Assembly: GCF_000300855.1 (NCBI RefSeq)
Contig: NZ_ALJF01000023.1
Span: 62,001-126,000 of the forward strand
Direction: 5' to 3'
DNA length: 64,000 nucleotides
From: Agrobacterium albertimagni AOL15
GTDB lineage: Bacteria; Pseudomonadota; Alphaproteobacteria; Rhizobiales; Rhizobiaceae
Under the pieces are notes generated by a model. That model ran no database searches. It was not told the origin of the DNA and saw nothing but the letters and a program-made list of their open reading frames with translations. How positions within the stretch are numbered: the first letter of the stretch is position 1; each line of letters starts with the position of its first letter. Below, in pieces: positions 26,104 through 33,545 of this stretch. A program made the position numbers and the translations under genes.

Positions 26104-26712
26104 ATGACAACAAAGAAAAATCTGGGTATTGGAACTCTGGCCGCCGTCATCGCTGGCGCACTGGCCTTTCAAGTCTCGGCCATGCCGGCCAACATGCAGG
26201 TCGTCGGCAAAGCCAATCCGCCGATCGGTCATTACGAATTCTGCCAGACCTATCAGGGCGAATGCGCGGGCGGCCAGACGGATAGCGGACCGATGTTGCT
26301 CACGGAGCAGCTCTGGAAGACCATCCTCGACGTCAACTACACCGTCAACAGCTCGATCACGCCGCTGACCGACCTGGAGATCTATGGCGTCGAAGAACGC
26401 TGGGCCTATCCCCGCAGCGTCGGCGATTGCGAAGATTTCGCGCTCTTGAAGCGCAAGATGCTGATTGATCGCGGCCTGGATCCCGCAGACCTCCTGATGA
26501 CCGTTGTCCTGCAGCCGAATGGCGAAGGGCATGCCGTGCTCACCGTCCGGACCGACCACGGCGACTTCATTCTCGACAACATGCGCAACAAGGTGCTGCT
26601 GTGGTCCGAGACCGAATACACCTATCTGAAGCGACAGTCTTCGAGCCACCCGGCACGCTGGGTGAAGCTTCAGGACGGTCGCGCAAGCTACGTCGGCAGC
26701 GTATCGCAATAA
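26104..26712 (+). CDS. Transglutaminase-like cysteine protease (BTLCP, LapG-like)
   Basis: A 202-residue periplasmic cysteine protease of the bacterial transglutaminase-like family (DUF920/COG3672). A signal peptide covers about residues 1-27 (LAAVIAGALAFQVSAMPA). The catalytic triad is visible: Cys in SVGDCEDFALLKR near residue 108, His in GEGHAVLTVRT near residue 143 and Asp in FILDNMRNKV near residue 158. The LapG prototype cleaves surface adhesins and is inhibited by LapD at high c-di-GMP; no LapD or large adhesin is adjacent here, though a PilZ gene precedes it. It ends at a strong terminator. Confidence 0.9.
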   Translation: MTTKKNLGIGTLAAVIAGALAFQVSAMPANMQVVGKANPPIGHYEFCQTYQGECAGGQTDSGPMLLTEQLWKTILDVNYTVNSSITPLTDLEIYGVEERWAYPRSVGDCEDFALLKRKMLIDRGLDPADLLMTVVLQPNGEGHAVLTVRTDHGDFILDNMRNKVLLWSETEYTYLKRQSSSHPARWVKLQDGRASYVGSVSQ

Positions 26713-26776
26713 ACGCGTTGCCACCGCCTTCTGGCCCGGTCTGTCCCCGCCTACCCGTCCCCCGACCGGAGCCAAT

Positions 26777-26813
26777 GAGCCGGTCCCGTCCAACCGGGAC
26801 CGGCTCTCTTTTT
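26777..26813 (+). terminator. Intrinsic terminator after the LapG-like gene
   Basis: A 12-bp perfect stem GAGCCGGTCCCG/CGGGACCGGCTC with a six-base loop, followed by TCTTTTTG. Confidence 0.9.
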
Positions 26814-26833
26814 GCCGATGCCAACAGAAAACC

Positions 26834-26849
26834 TTAACCCGAATTTAAC
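26834..26849. promoter_or_regulatory. CtrA-type binding site
   Basis: The sequence reads TTAA, seven bases, TTAAC, an exact match to the full CtrA recognition consensus of alphaproteobacteria. It lies 68 bases before the ATG of the exported-protein gene at 26917 and just after the preceding terminator, a position suited to promoter control. Confidence 0.55.
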
Positions 26850-26916
26850 CACGTTCACCGAAGTCTGATCTTGCGGCCGTATTCAATCAGGGCCGCGTCG
26901 AGAGGATCAGAGCGAG

Positions 26917-27711
26917 ATGCGAGGCGACGGCAAAGGCCTGCAGGCGGAAGACGAGCGTGCACCGCTCATCTCGACGCGCTTCCTGATCATCGCCACGAGC
27001 ACCATTCTGATCCTCGCGGCCGCCTCAATCGCCATCAGCTGGTTTGGCCGCGCCTATGGCGCTCGACTATCACTCGCGGGCCATAGCGAAAGCACCGAGA
27101 TCGTCGACATCACGATCGGCCGCGACCGGCTCGCCGTTCCCGCAAACACCATCCGTTTCGAGCACCAGCGCCGCAGCGGCGTCGCCGAGCGGGTCGATCT
27201 GTACCTGCTCTGGCCGGAAATGACCGGCTATTCCAGCACAGAGCGACGCCGTTTCGACGATCTGGCGCTTTCGCAGTCGCTTGTCTTCCTGCAGATCTCG
27301 CAAAGCACGATGTCCAAGGACATGTCCGGGCGCGTCGAACCGATCTACAGGAGCCTCCTCGAACCACAAATCGCTCTGGGGCCTGCGGGACTGCAACGTC
27401 AGACCTTCAGGGCTGGAACGGGTTACGAGGGCGAAAGCCTGCTCACGGCCACAGCGCCGGACGGAACGACCTACGCGATCCGCTGCCTCTTGCCGTCGGC
27501 CGCAGACAAGGCCACCAGCAGCGATTGCCAGCGTGACATCCATGTCGGAGAGGACCTGACGGTTCTCTACAGATTTTCGAGCCGAATGCTCGGAGACTGG
27601 CAGGCGATCGATGAGGCCGTTCGCGCCTATGTCTCAGGGCGGGCAGGTCCGGCGGCTTCAACCGCGACGCTTAAAAATCAATCCAAAGCGTCAACCGACC
27701 GTTCATCATAA
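26917..27711 (+). CDS. Membrane-anchored exported hypothetical protein
   Basis: A 264-residue protein with one N-terminal transmembrane segment (about residues 22-44, FLIIATSTILILAAASIAI), so the rest is probably periplasmic. Two cysteines late in the sequence (IRCLLPS, SDCQRD) could form a disulfide. No family is recognised. It carries a GAGAG-like ribosome site and is preceded by a CtrA-type site. The DD-carboxypeptidase follows after about 95 bases, suggesting a cell-envelope role by context only. Confidence 0.75.
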   Translation: MRGDGKGLQAEDERAPLISTRFLIIATSTILILAAASIAISWFGRAYGARLSLAGHSESTEIVDITIGRDRLAVPANTIRFEHQRRSGVAERVDLYLLWPEMTGYSSTERRRFDDLALSQSLVFLQISQSTMSKDMSGRVEPIYRSLLEPQIALGPAGLQRQTFRAGTGYEGESLLTATAPDGTTYAIRCLLPSAADKATSSDCQRDIHVGEDLTVLYRFSSRMLGDWQAIDEAVRAYVSGRAGPAASTATLKNQSKASTDRSS

Positions 27712-27805
27712 ACCTCTTGGTAAGGCTAATTCCGTAGGGTCCACCCGAGATGGTCGCGATTGGGGGAGAGCGTCCGGTCGTCAATGGTGAGATTAAAAGA
27801 GTATC

Positions 27806-29269
27806 GTGGTGCATAAAGTTTTCGGAAGCTCCAACTTCGCAGCCGCAATGCGTCGGCTTGTCATCGCGGCGTTTGCGGTCTTTGTGACGAGTGTCGCTGC
27901 CGTCGGCTCTGCCCAGGCAAATCCCAAATATGCCGGCATCGTCATCGATGCCAAGACGGGCAAGGTTCTCTACAGTGAGAACGCCGATAGCCTGCGTTAT
28001 CCGGCATCGCTGACGAAAATGATGACGCTCTACATGGTTTTCGAAGCGCTGGAAGCCGGTCGCATTTCGCTGAACAGCAAGGTGCCATTCTCTGCCAATG
28101 CTGCCAAGGAGCCGCCATCGAAGCTCGGCGTCGGCACTGGCCGCAGCATCACCGTCGAGCAGGCGATCCTCTCGCTCGTCACGCGTTCGGCCAATGACGT
28201 GGCGACCGCCCTTGCTGAATATGTCGGTGGTTCGGAGCAGCGCTTTGCCCAAATGATGACCGCCAAGGCTCGCAGCCTCGGCATGACCAAGACCACCTAT
28301 CGGAATGCGCATGGCCTTCCGAATACCGCGCAGATGACCACGGCGCGCGACCAGGCCCGGCTCAGCATTGCGCTGCGCCAGCACTTCCCGCAGTATTACG
28401 GCTACTTCTCCACCCGCAGCTTCCAGTTCGGCAAACAGACGATCGGCAATCACAACCGTCTGCTTGGCCAGGTCCGCGGCGTCGATGGCATCAAGACCGG
28501 CTACACCCGGGCTGCCGGATATAACCTCGCGACATCTGCCGAGGCGGACGGCCGCTCCATCGTCGCTGTTGTGCTGGGTGCAACTTCCGGCGCACGGCGC
28601 AATGCGCAGATGACGAGCCTGGTTCAGCGTTACCTGCCGGCAGCGACGAGCACGCGTGGTGGCAGCAACCTGATCGCCAAGAACAACACGTCGGTCGCAC
28701 CCGCAGGCGCCGCTACTGCGACGGCGGGCGGCCTGCCGCAACTGCCGCAGACCGGGCCCATGCCTGACGTCCGCTATACAGGTGTTGCCCAGGCCTATGC
28801 AGCGCCGCCGGCCGGAAACGCCGCAAGCGCCGCTCTCAACAGCATGCCTGCCGCTGCACCATCGGCCTCTGTGCCTCCCGTCCCGGTCCCGCAGCCCGCG
28901 CCGGCCTATCTGCCGAACGAAGGTGCAGCAGTCGCACCGGCAGCCGCTGCGCAGTCCGTCGCTTCGGCCGCAACCACACCTCCTGACGTGGATGCCATTA
29001 CCACGGCGTCGACCGCTCCGTCCGGTGGCTGGGTCGTGCAAATCGGGACATCGCCGAACCAGCAGATGGCCATGGATCTCCTGCGTGACGCGCAGGCGAA
29101 AGGCGGACAGGTATTGCGTTCCGCCACCCCCTTCACCGTTGCTTACGGCGATGGCTCCAAGAAGATCTTCCGCGCACGTTTTGGCGGCTTCGGCGAGCAG
29201 AAGGAGGCCGTCGACGCCTGTAACGCGCTGAAGAAGAAGGGAATCGGCTGCTGGGCCGCCGCCCAGTAA
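27806..29269 (+). CDS. D-alanyl-D-alanine carboxypeptidase with SPOR domain
   Basis: Penicillin-binding protein of the S11 family that trims peptidoglycan pentapeptides. A signal peptide ends near residue 38 (SAQANPKYAG). The active-site SxxK is in RYPASLTKMMTLY, the SxN in VTRSANDVATAL and the KTG in GIKTGYTRAAG. After the catalytic domain comes an Ala/Pro-rich linker of about 120 residues and a C-terminal SPOR domain (GGWVVQIGTSPNQQMAMDLL onward) that binds denuded glycan at division sites. The start is GTG at 27806; ATG at 27848 is possible. Confidence 0.92.
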   Translation: MVHKVFGSSNFAAAMRRLVIAAFAVFVTSVAAVGSAQANPKYAGIVIDAKTGKVLYSENADSLRYPASLTKMMTLYMVFEALEAGRISLNSKVPFSANAAKEPPSKLGVGTGRSITVEQAILSLVTRSANDVATALAEYVGGSEQRFAQMMTAKARSLGMTKTTYRNAHGLPNTAQMTTARDQARLSIALRQHFPQYYGYFSTRSFQFGKQTIGNHNRLLGQVRGVDGIKTGYTRAAGYNLATSAEADGRSIVAVVLGATSGARRNAQMTSLVQRYLPAATSTRGGSNLIAKNNTSVAPAGAATATAGGLPQLPQTGPMPDVRYTGVAQAYAAPPAGNAASAALNSMPAAAPSASVPPVPVPQPAPAYLPNEGAAVAPAAAAQSVASAATTPPDVDAITTASTAPSGGWVVQIGTSPNQQMAMDLLRDAQAKGGQVLRSATPFTVAYGDGSKKIFRARFGGFGEQKEAVDACNALKKKGIGCWAAAQ

Positions 29270-29317
29270 CACGATCGCCCGAAACCCTCGATTTGTATTG
29301 TTTACGAGGATCACGAA

Positions 29318-29590
29318 ATGGCATCGAAAGACTTCCACTACGGCTTAATCGAGGATCAGGATAACGGCGGCTTCACCTCCGCCAGCAGTGTCCTGCATCC
29401 TCTTCACGAAGCTGCCTATCGTCTGGCGGATCTCGGCTTGCGCGAGAAGCGCTCGAAGACCAAGGATCTGATCGGTTTGCTGCTCAGCCATGGTGCGCGC
29501 GCCTGGCGTTATTCGCAGCCGGAAGCCAACATTCATCTGCATGTCTCAGCACAGGCCGGCCGGTTCCCCGTCATTCTGCGGCTGCGTTGA
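29318..29590 (+). CDS. Conserved hypothetical protein
   Basis: A 90-residue basic, soluble protein with no assigned family. It contains SVLHPLHEAAYRLADLGLRE and a C-terminal strand-rich tail ending in GRFPVILRLR. A GAGG site lies eight bases before the ATG. It sits 16 bases before the carbonic anhydrase gene, so the two are probably cotranscribed. Confidence 0.65.
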   Translation: MASKDFHYGLIEDQDNGGFTSASSVLHPLHEAAYRLADLGLREKRSKTKDLIGLLLSHGARAWRYSQPEANIHLHVSAQAGRFPVILRLR

Positions 29591-29606
29591 CGGAAAGGCA
29601 CCTTTG

Positions 29607-30134
29607 ATGCCGCTCTATCGCCTCGGGGACAAAGTTCCCAATACACCGGCCGCCGACCGTTTCTGGCTGGCGCCCGATGCCCAGGTTATCGGCGACGTTC
29701 GCCTCGGAGACGATGTCGGCATCTGGTTCGGGGCGGTCCTGCGCGGCGACAATGATCCCATCGTGATCGGTGCAGGCACCAATATCCAAGACGGCGTCAT
29801 GGTGCATACCGATCCCGGCAAGGGCGTTACGATCGGCGAAGGTTGCACCATCGGCCACCATGCCATCATTCATGGCTGCACGATCGGCAACAATTCGCTT
29901 GTTGGCATGGGGTCGACGGTCCTCAATGGCGCGCGCATCGGCAACAACTGCCTCGTCGGCGCGAACGCCCTGATCACCGAGGGCAAAGTCTTCCCGGACA
30001 ATTCGCTGATTGTCGGATCTCCCGCGCGGGTGGTCAAAGAGCTCGACGCAGCCTCGATCGCAGGGCTGCGACTGTCAGCCGAAAACTATGTGCGCAACTG
30101 GCGCCGGTTTGCACGCGATCTGCATCCACTCTGA
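29607..30134 (+). CDS. Gamma-carbonic anhydrase family protein
   Basis: A 175-residue left-handed beta-helix hexapeptide-repeat protein of the gamma-carbonic anhydrase/YrdA-PaaY group. Metal-binding histidines are in DGVMVHTDPGKG near residue 69 and IGHHAIIHGCTIG near residue 88. Many YrdA-type members show weak or no anhydrase activity. The start at MPLYRLG follows GGAAAGG; the frame extends upstream over the previous gene but without similarity. It is convergent with zur. Confidence 0.9.
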   Translation: MPLYRLGDKVPNTPAADRFWLAPDAQVIGDVRLGDDVGIWFGAVLRGDNDPIVIGAGTNIQDGVMVHTDPGKGVTIGEGCTIGHHAIIHGCTIGNNSLVGMGSTVLNGARIGNNCLVGANALITEGKVFPDNSLIVGSPARVVKELDAASIAGLRLSAENYVRNWRRFARDLHPL

Positions 30135-30144
30135 GACTGCCGAT

Positions 30145-30552
30145 CTAGGCCGCGATCTCCGTGCATTCAGCACAAAGCCCTCTGATTTCAATCGTCGTCT
30201 TTTCAGGCTTGAAGCTGCGGCCACGGGTGATCGTTTCCAGGCGGTGATCGACTTCGTGGTCGTGGAATTCTGTCACATGGCCGCACTTGTTGCAGATCAT
30301 GAAGGCGACGGTGCCATGGCCGCTGCAACCGTCATGCGGATGGGCACAGGCAACGAAGGCGTTAAGGCTTTCGAGGCGATGGACCATGCCGAACTCGACC
30401 AGCTTGTCGAGCGCGCGGTAGACCTGCAGGGGCGCACGAAAGCCGTGCTCGCGCAACTTGTCGAGCAATGTGTAAGCCGAAAGCGGGCCATCGGACTGCA
30501 TAAGCGCATCGAAGACGAGGGACTGATTGCGGGTAAGATCGCTCTTGGTCAT
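30145..30552 (-). CDS. zur: Zinc uptake regulator, Fur family
   Basis: Zinc-responsive repressor of zinc acquisition. The 135 residues have an N-terminal winged helix (DKLREHGFRAPLQVYRALDKL near residue 35) and a dimerisation domain with the structural zinc site formed by ICNKCGH near residue 87 and a second Cys pair in GLCAECTE at the C-terminus. Context settles the Fur subtype: its ATG lies one base after the znuB stop in the znuCB-zur operon. Zur-box-like palindromes lie upstream of the operon, fitting autoregulation. Confidence 0.93.
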   Translation of the reverse strand: MTKSDLTRNQSLVFDALMQSDGPLSAYTLLDKLREHGFRAPLQVYRALDKLVEFGMVHRLESLNAFVACAHPHDGCSGHGTVAFMICNKCGHVTEFHDHEVDHRLETITRGRSFKPEKTTIEIRGLCAECTEIAA

Positions 30553-30553
30553 G

Positions 30554-31369
30554 TCATGCCCTCGTGCTGATGTCGCGAGCCTTGCTGCCAGGACGCGGCA
30601 GGAGGCTGATGAGGAAGAGAAGAAGTGCGGCAACGACGATCGACGGTCCCGACGGCGTGTCATAGGTCAGCGAGCCGAAGAGCCCCATGACCACAGCGAC
30701 GGCACCGATCAGCGATGCGAGAACGGCCATGATTTCCGGCGTCGAAGCGAAACGGCGTGCGGCGGCGGCCGGAATGATCAGCAAGGATGTGATCAACAGA
30801 ATGCCGACGATCTTCATGGCAATCGCGATGACCAGCGCCATCAGCAACATGAAGATCAGGCGGGCGCGTTCGGGCTGCATGCCCTCGGCCTCGGCCAATT
30901 CGACATTGACGGTGCCGGCGAGCAGCGGCCGCCAAAGCCAGGCAATCACGCCGACAACAAACAAGCCGCCGATCCAGACGATTGCGACATCGGTCGGTGT
31001 GACCGCGAGAATGTCACCGAACAGAAAGGCGATGAGGTCGAAGCGCACCCAGGTCATGAAGGCGACCATCACCAGGCCGATGGCGAGCGTTGCGTGGCTG
31101 AGGATGCCGAGCAGGGCATCGGCCGACAGTCCCTGGCGCTTTTGTAGGACGATCAGGATCAGCGAGACCATAGAAGCGACGACGAAGACGCTGACCATCA
31201 GATTGAGCGAGAAGAACAGCGACAGAGCGACGCCGAGAAGCGCTGAATGAGCCATGGTGTCACCGAAATAGGCCATGCGACGCCAGATGACGAAGCAGCC
31301 AAGCGGGCCCGTCGTCAAAGCGAGGCCGATGCCGGCGAGGATGGCGCGCACGAAGAAATCATCCAGCAT
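30554..31369 (-). CDS. znuB: Zinc ABC transporter permease
   Basis: Inner-membrane subunit of the ZnuABC zinc importer. The 271 residues form about seven to nine transmembrane helices and begin FFVRAILAGIGLALTTGPLGCFVIWRRMAYFGDTMAHSALLG, typical of the ABC-3 permease family. The ATG at 31369 has GGGAG at seven bases; the ATG two codons earlier sits too close to it. It overlaps the end of znuC and is followed at once by zur. Confidence 0.95.
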   Translation of the reverse strand: MLDDFFVRAILAGIGLALTTGPLGCFVIWRRMAYFGDTMAHSALLGVALSLFFSLNLMVSVFVVASMVSLILIVLQKRQGLSADALLGILSHATLAIGLVMVAFMTWVRFDLIAFLFGDILAVTPTDVAIVWIGGLFVVGVIAWLWRPLLAGTVNVELAEAEGMQPERARLIFMLLMALVIAIAMKIVGILLITSLLIIPAAAARRFASTPEIMAVLASLIGAVAVVMGLFGSLTYDTPSGPSIVVAALLLFLISLLPRPGSKARDISTRA

Positions 31370-32282
31370 GGCCATGCTCCCGGTCCTTCACCGACGTCGC
31401 GGCAGGCTGCCCAACGTGATGATCATGGGCATGGTCATGTTCATGGCCGTGATCGTGGTGATCATGGCTGTGATGGTCATGATGGCCATCATCCGGGTGG
31501 CAGTGGTCGGTGACGCTGCCATCGGCATGCAGCACGCGCCCGTCCGGGAGATGGGTGTGGTCGTGGTCGTGGCTGTAGACGGCAAGTGTCTGAGCCGCCT
31601 TGGCGCCGAAAAGCCGCATATATTCCGGGCTCTGGCTGACGGCCGCCGGGGTGCCGCGGCAGCAAACGTGACCGTTCAGACAGATGACCGTGTCGGTTTC
31701 GGCCATCACCACATGCAGGTCGTGCGAAATCAGAAGAATGCCGCAGCCTGTCGAATTTCGGATCGACGTGATGAGGTCATAGAGCGCGATCTCGCCGGAG
31801 AAGTCGACCCCTTGCACTGGTTCGTCGAGCACCAGGATATCTGGCTTGCGGCCCATGGCACGGGCCAGCAGAGCACGCTGAAACTCTCCGCCCGAGAGGT
31901 GCTGAACCTCTGCGCCCGCAAGGTGCGCAATGCCTACCGCCTCGAGAGCCGCCTCTACTTCCGAATTCGACAAAGGAGAGGTCAGCGTCATCAAACGGCG
32001 AACCGTGAGCGGCATGGTCCAGTCGACGCTCAGGCGCTGCGGCACATAGCCGACACGCAGGCCGGGTTTGCGCTCCACCCTGCCCTCGTCGGCCTTGAGC
32101 ACACCGATTGCCATCTTGGCGCTCGTTGATTTTCCGGAGCCGTTGGGCCCGATCAGGGTTACGATCTCGCCGGGACGGACGGAAAAGTCGACACCGCGGA
32201 CCAGCCAGCGTCCGTTTCGGAAGACACCGGCGCCGGAGAGGGACACCAACGGTGCGGCCTCCCGTGATTTCATCGCATTCAT
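31359..32282 (-). CDS. znuC: Zinc ABC transporter ATP-binding protein with His-rich tail
   Basis: ATPase of the zinc importer, 307 residues. Walker A is GPNGSGKSTSA near residue 47, the signature LSGGEFQRALLARAM near residue 126, Walker B ILVLDEPVQGVD near residue 150, and the switch His in LLISHDLHV. The last 60 residues are extremely His/Asp rich (HDHHSHDHHDHGHEHDHAHDHH), a likely zinc-binding or buffering tail absent from the E. coli protein. The start MNAMKS is preferred by similarity; its ribosome site is weak. It is divergent from znuA. Confidence 0.94.
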   Translation of the reverse strand: MNAMKSREAAPLVSLSGAGVFRNGRWLVRGVDFSVRPGEIVTLIGPNGSGKSTSAKMAIGVLKADEGRVERKPGLRVGYVPQRLSVDWTMPLTVRRLMTLTSPLSNSEVEAALEAVGIAHLAGAEVQHLSGGEFQRALLARAMGRKPDILVLDEPVQGVDFSGEIALYDLITSIRNSTGCGILLISHDLHVVMAETDTVICLNGHVCCRGTPAAVSQSPEYMRLFGAKAAQTLAVYSHDHDHTHLPDGRVLHADGSVTDHCHPDDGHHDHHSHDHHDHGHEHDHAHDHHVGQPAATSVKDREHGHAG

Positions 32283-32323
32283 GGAAATCTCAAGATTTTG
32301 ATGTTGCCTCCTCCTATGCCACA

Positions 32324-32338
32324 CGTTATAGCATAACG
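32324..32338. promoter_or_regulatory. Zur-box-like palindrome, znuC side
   Basis: CGTTAT-AGC-ATAACG, a perfect 6+6 palindrome in the znuC/znuA divergent interval, 42 bases upstream of the znuC start. It resembles AT-rich Zur operators of alphaproteobacteria, though its sequence differs from the other two palindromes. Confidence 0.5.
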
Positions 32339-32346
32339 CAACTTAG

Positions 32347-32359
32347 GTAATAGTATTAC
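32347..32359. promoter_or_regulatory. Zur-box-like palindrome, znuA side
   Basis: GTAATAGTATTAC, a 13-base palindrome 24 bases before the znuA start, sharing the GTAAT/ATTAC arms with the palindrome before the CobW GTPase gene. It would overlap the znuA promoter. Confidence 0.65.
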
Positions 32360-32382
32360 ATAACCATCCTCAGGAGCTGTGC

Positions 32383-33453
32383 ATGACCCGCTATCGCCTC
32401 GGACTGGCCGCCTCGACGGCGTTCCTCATTCTGTCTCCGACACTCGCCGCGGCCGCTCCGGATGTCGTCGTCTCGATCAAGCCGGTTCATTCGCTCGTCG
32501 CCTCGATTATGAAGGGTGTCGGCGAGCCATCGCTGATCGTCGAGGGCGCAGCATCGCCGCATACCTATTCGCTGAAACCGTCCAATGCGCGTGCACTGGA
32601 AAACGCAGACTTGGTCTTCTGGATCGGCCCCGGGCTCGAAGCCTTCCTCGAGAAGCCGCTTGAGGCGCTGCCGAAGAATGCCAAGGTCATCGAGCTGGAA
32701 GATGCGCCCGGCCTCACCAAGCTTCCGTTCCGTGAAGGTGGGGCATTCGAGGCGCATGACCATGGCGAGGATGGTGAAGAGGGCCATGCCCACGGGCATG
32801 ACGACCATGATCACGGGAAAACCGCTGAGGCCGGCCATGATCATGATCATGGACACGATCACGGGCACGGGCACGGGCACGAAGAGGAAGCCGCCGAGGC
32901 TGGCCATGAACACGCGCATGACGACCACGCGCATGGCAGCATGGACATGCATCTCTGGCTCGATCCGGCCAACGCGAAAGCCATGGCTGCAGAGATCGCC
33001 AAGAGCCTTGTAGACGTCGATCCGGCGAACAAGAGCGCATACGAAGCCAATCTGACGGCCGTCAACGCCGACATCGACGCTCTCGACGTCGAGATTGCCG
33101 CGCAGCTGAAGCCGGTGCTCGACAAGCCCTTCGTCGTCTTCCACGATGCCTATCAGTATTTCGAGAAGCGCTACGATGTGCGCGTCGCCGGTTCGGTGAC
33201 GGTCAGCCCCGAAACCATGCCGGGTGCAGAACGCCTGTCCGCGATCCATGCCAAGATCAAGGAACTCGGAGCGGCCTGCGTCTTCGCTGAGCCGCAGTTC
33301 GAACCCAAGCTGATTGGCGTGGTGACCGAGGGCACCGAAGCCAAGTCCGGCGTTCTCGACCCCGAAGGCGGCTCGCTGGAGGCAGGTCCTGCCTTGTATG
33401 GCCAGCTGATGCGCAATCTGGCCACCTCCATGAGCACCTGCTTGTCCCTATAA
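32383..33453 (+). CDS. znuA: Zinc ABC transporter substrate-binding protein
   Basis: Periplasmic zinc-binding lipocalin-like cluster A-I receptor of ZnuABC, 356 residues. A signal peptide ends near residue 25. Zinc ligands include His in ASPHTYSLKPSNA near residue 65, a central His (MHLWLDPANA near 189) and a third in VVFHDAYQYFEKRY near residue 252. Between the first two lies a long His/Asp/Glu-rich loop (about residues 124-185) that captures or chaperones zinc. AGGAG precedes the ATG. It is divergent from znuCB-zur. Confidence 0.96.
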   Translation: MTRYRLGLAASTAFLILSPTLAAAAPDVVVSIKPVHSLVASIMKGVGEPSLIVEGAASPHTYSLKPSNARALENADLVFWIGPGLEAFLEKPLEALPKNAKVIELEDAPGLTKLPFREGGAFEAHDHGEDGEEGHAHGHDDHDHGKTAEAGHDHDHGHDHGHGHGHEEEAAEAGHEHAHDDHAHGSMDMHLWLDPANAKAMAAEIAKSLVDVDPANKSAYEANLTAVNADIDALDVEIAAQLKPVLDKPFVVFHDAYQYFEKRYDVRVAGSVTVSPETMPGAERLSAIHAKIKELGAACVFAEPQFEPKLIGVVTEGTEAKSGVLDPEGGSLEAGPALYGQLMRNLATSMSTCLSL

Positions 33454-33473
33454 TCCCATCCCTCCCCCGAGCG

Positions 33474-33502
33474 AAAAGGCGGGACTTCGGTTCCGCCTTT
33501 TT
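33474..33502 (+). terminator. Intrinsic terminator of znuA
   Basis: AAAAGGCGGGAC/GTTCCGCCTTTT stem capped by a stable UUCG tetraloop, followed by T residues; 20 bases after the znuA stop. Confidence 0.9.
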
Positions 33503-33514
33503 CAGGCCTTCGAT

Positions 33515-33529
33515 TGTAATGTTATTACA
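33515..33529. promoter_or_regulatory. Zur-box-like palindrome before the CobW GTPase gene
   Basis: TGTAAT-GTT-ATTACA, a perfect 6+6 palindrome closely matching known alphaproteobacterial Zur operators, 16 bases before the ATG of the GTPase gene and after the znuA terminator. It implies independent Zur control. Confidence 0.7.
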
Positions 33530-33545
33530 TTAAATATGGTGCCCT

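Noticed and set aside
32756..32940. Short repeated CATGAC/GATCAT units resembling a repeat array
   Set aside because: They encode the His/Asp/Glu-rich loop of ZnuA in frame; there are no regular spacers, so it is not a CRISPR or tandem-repeat element.
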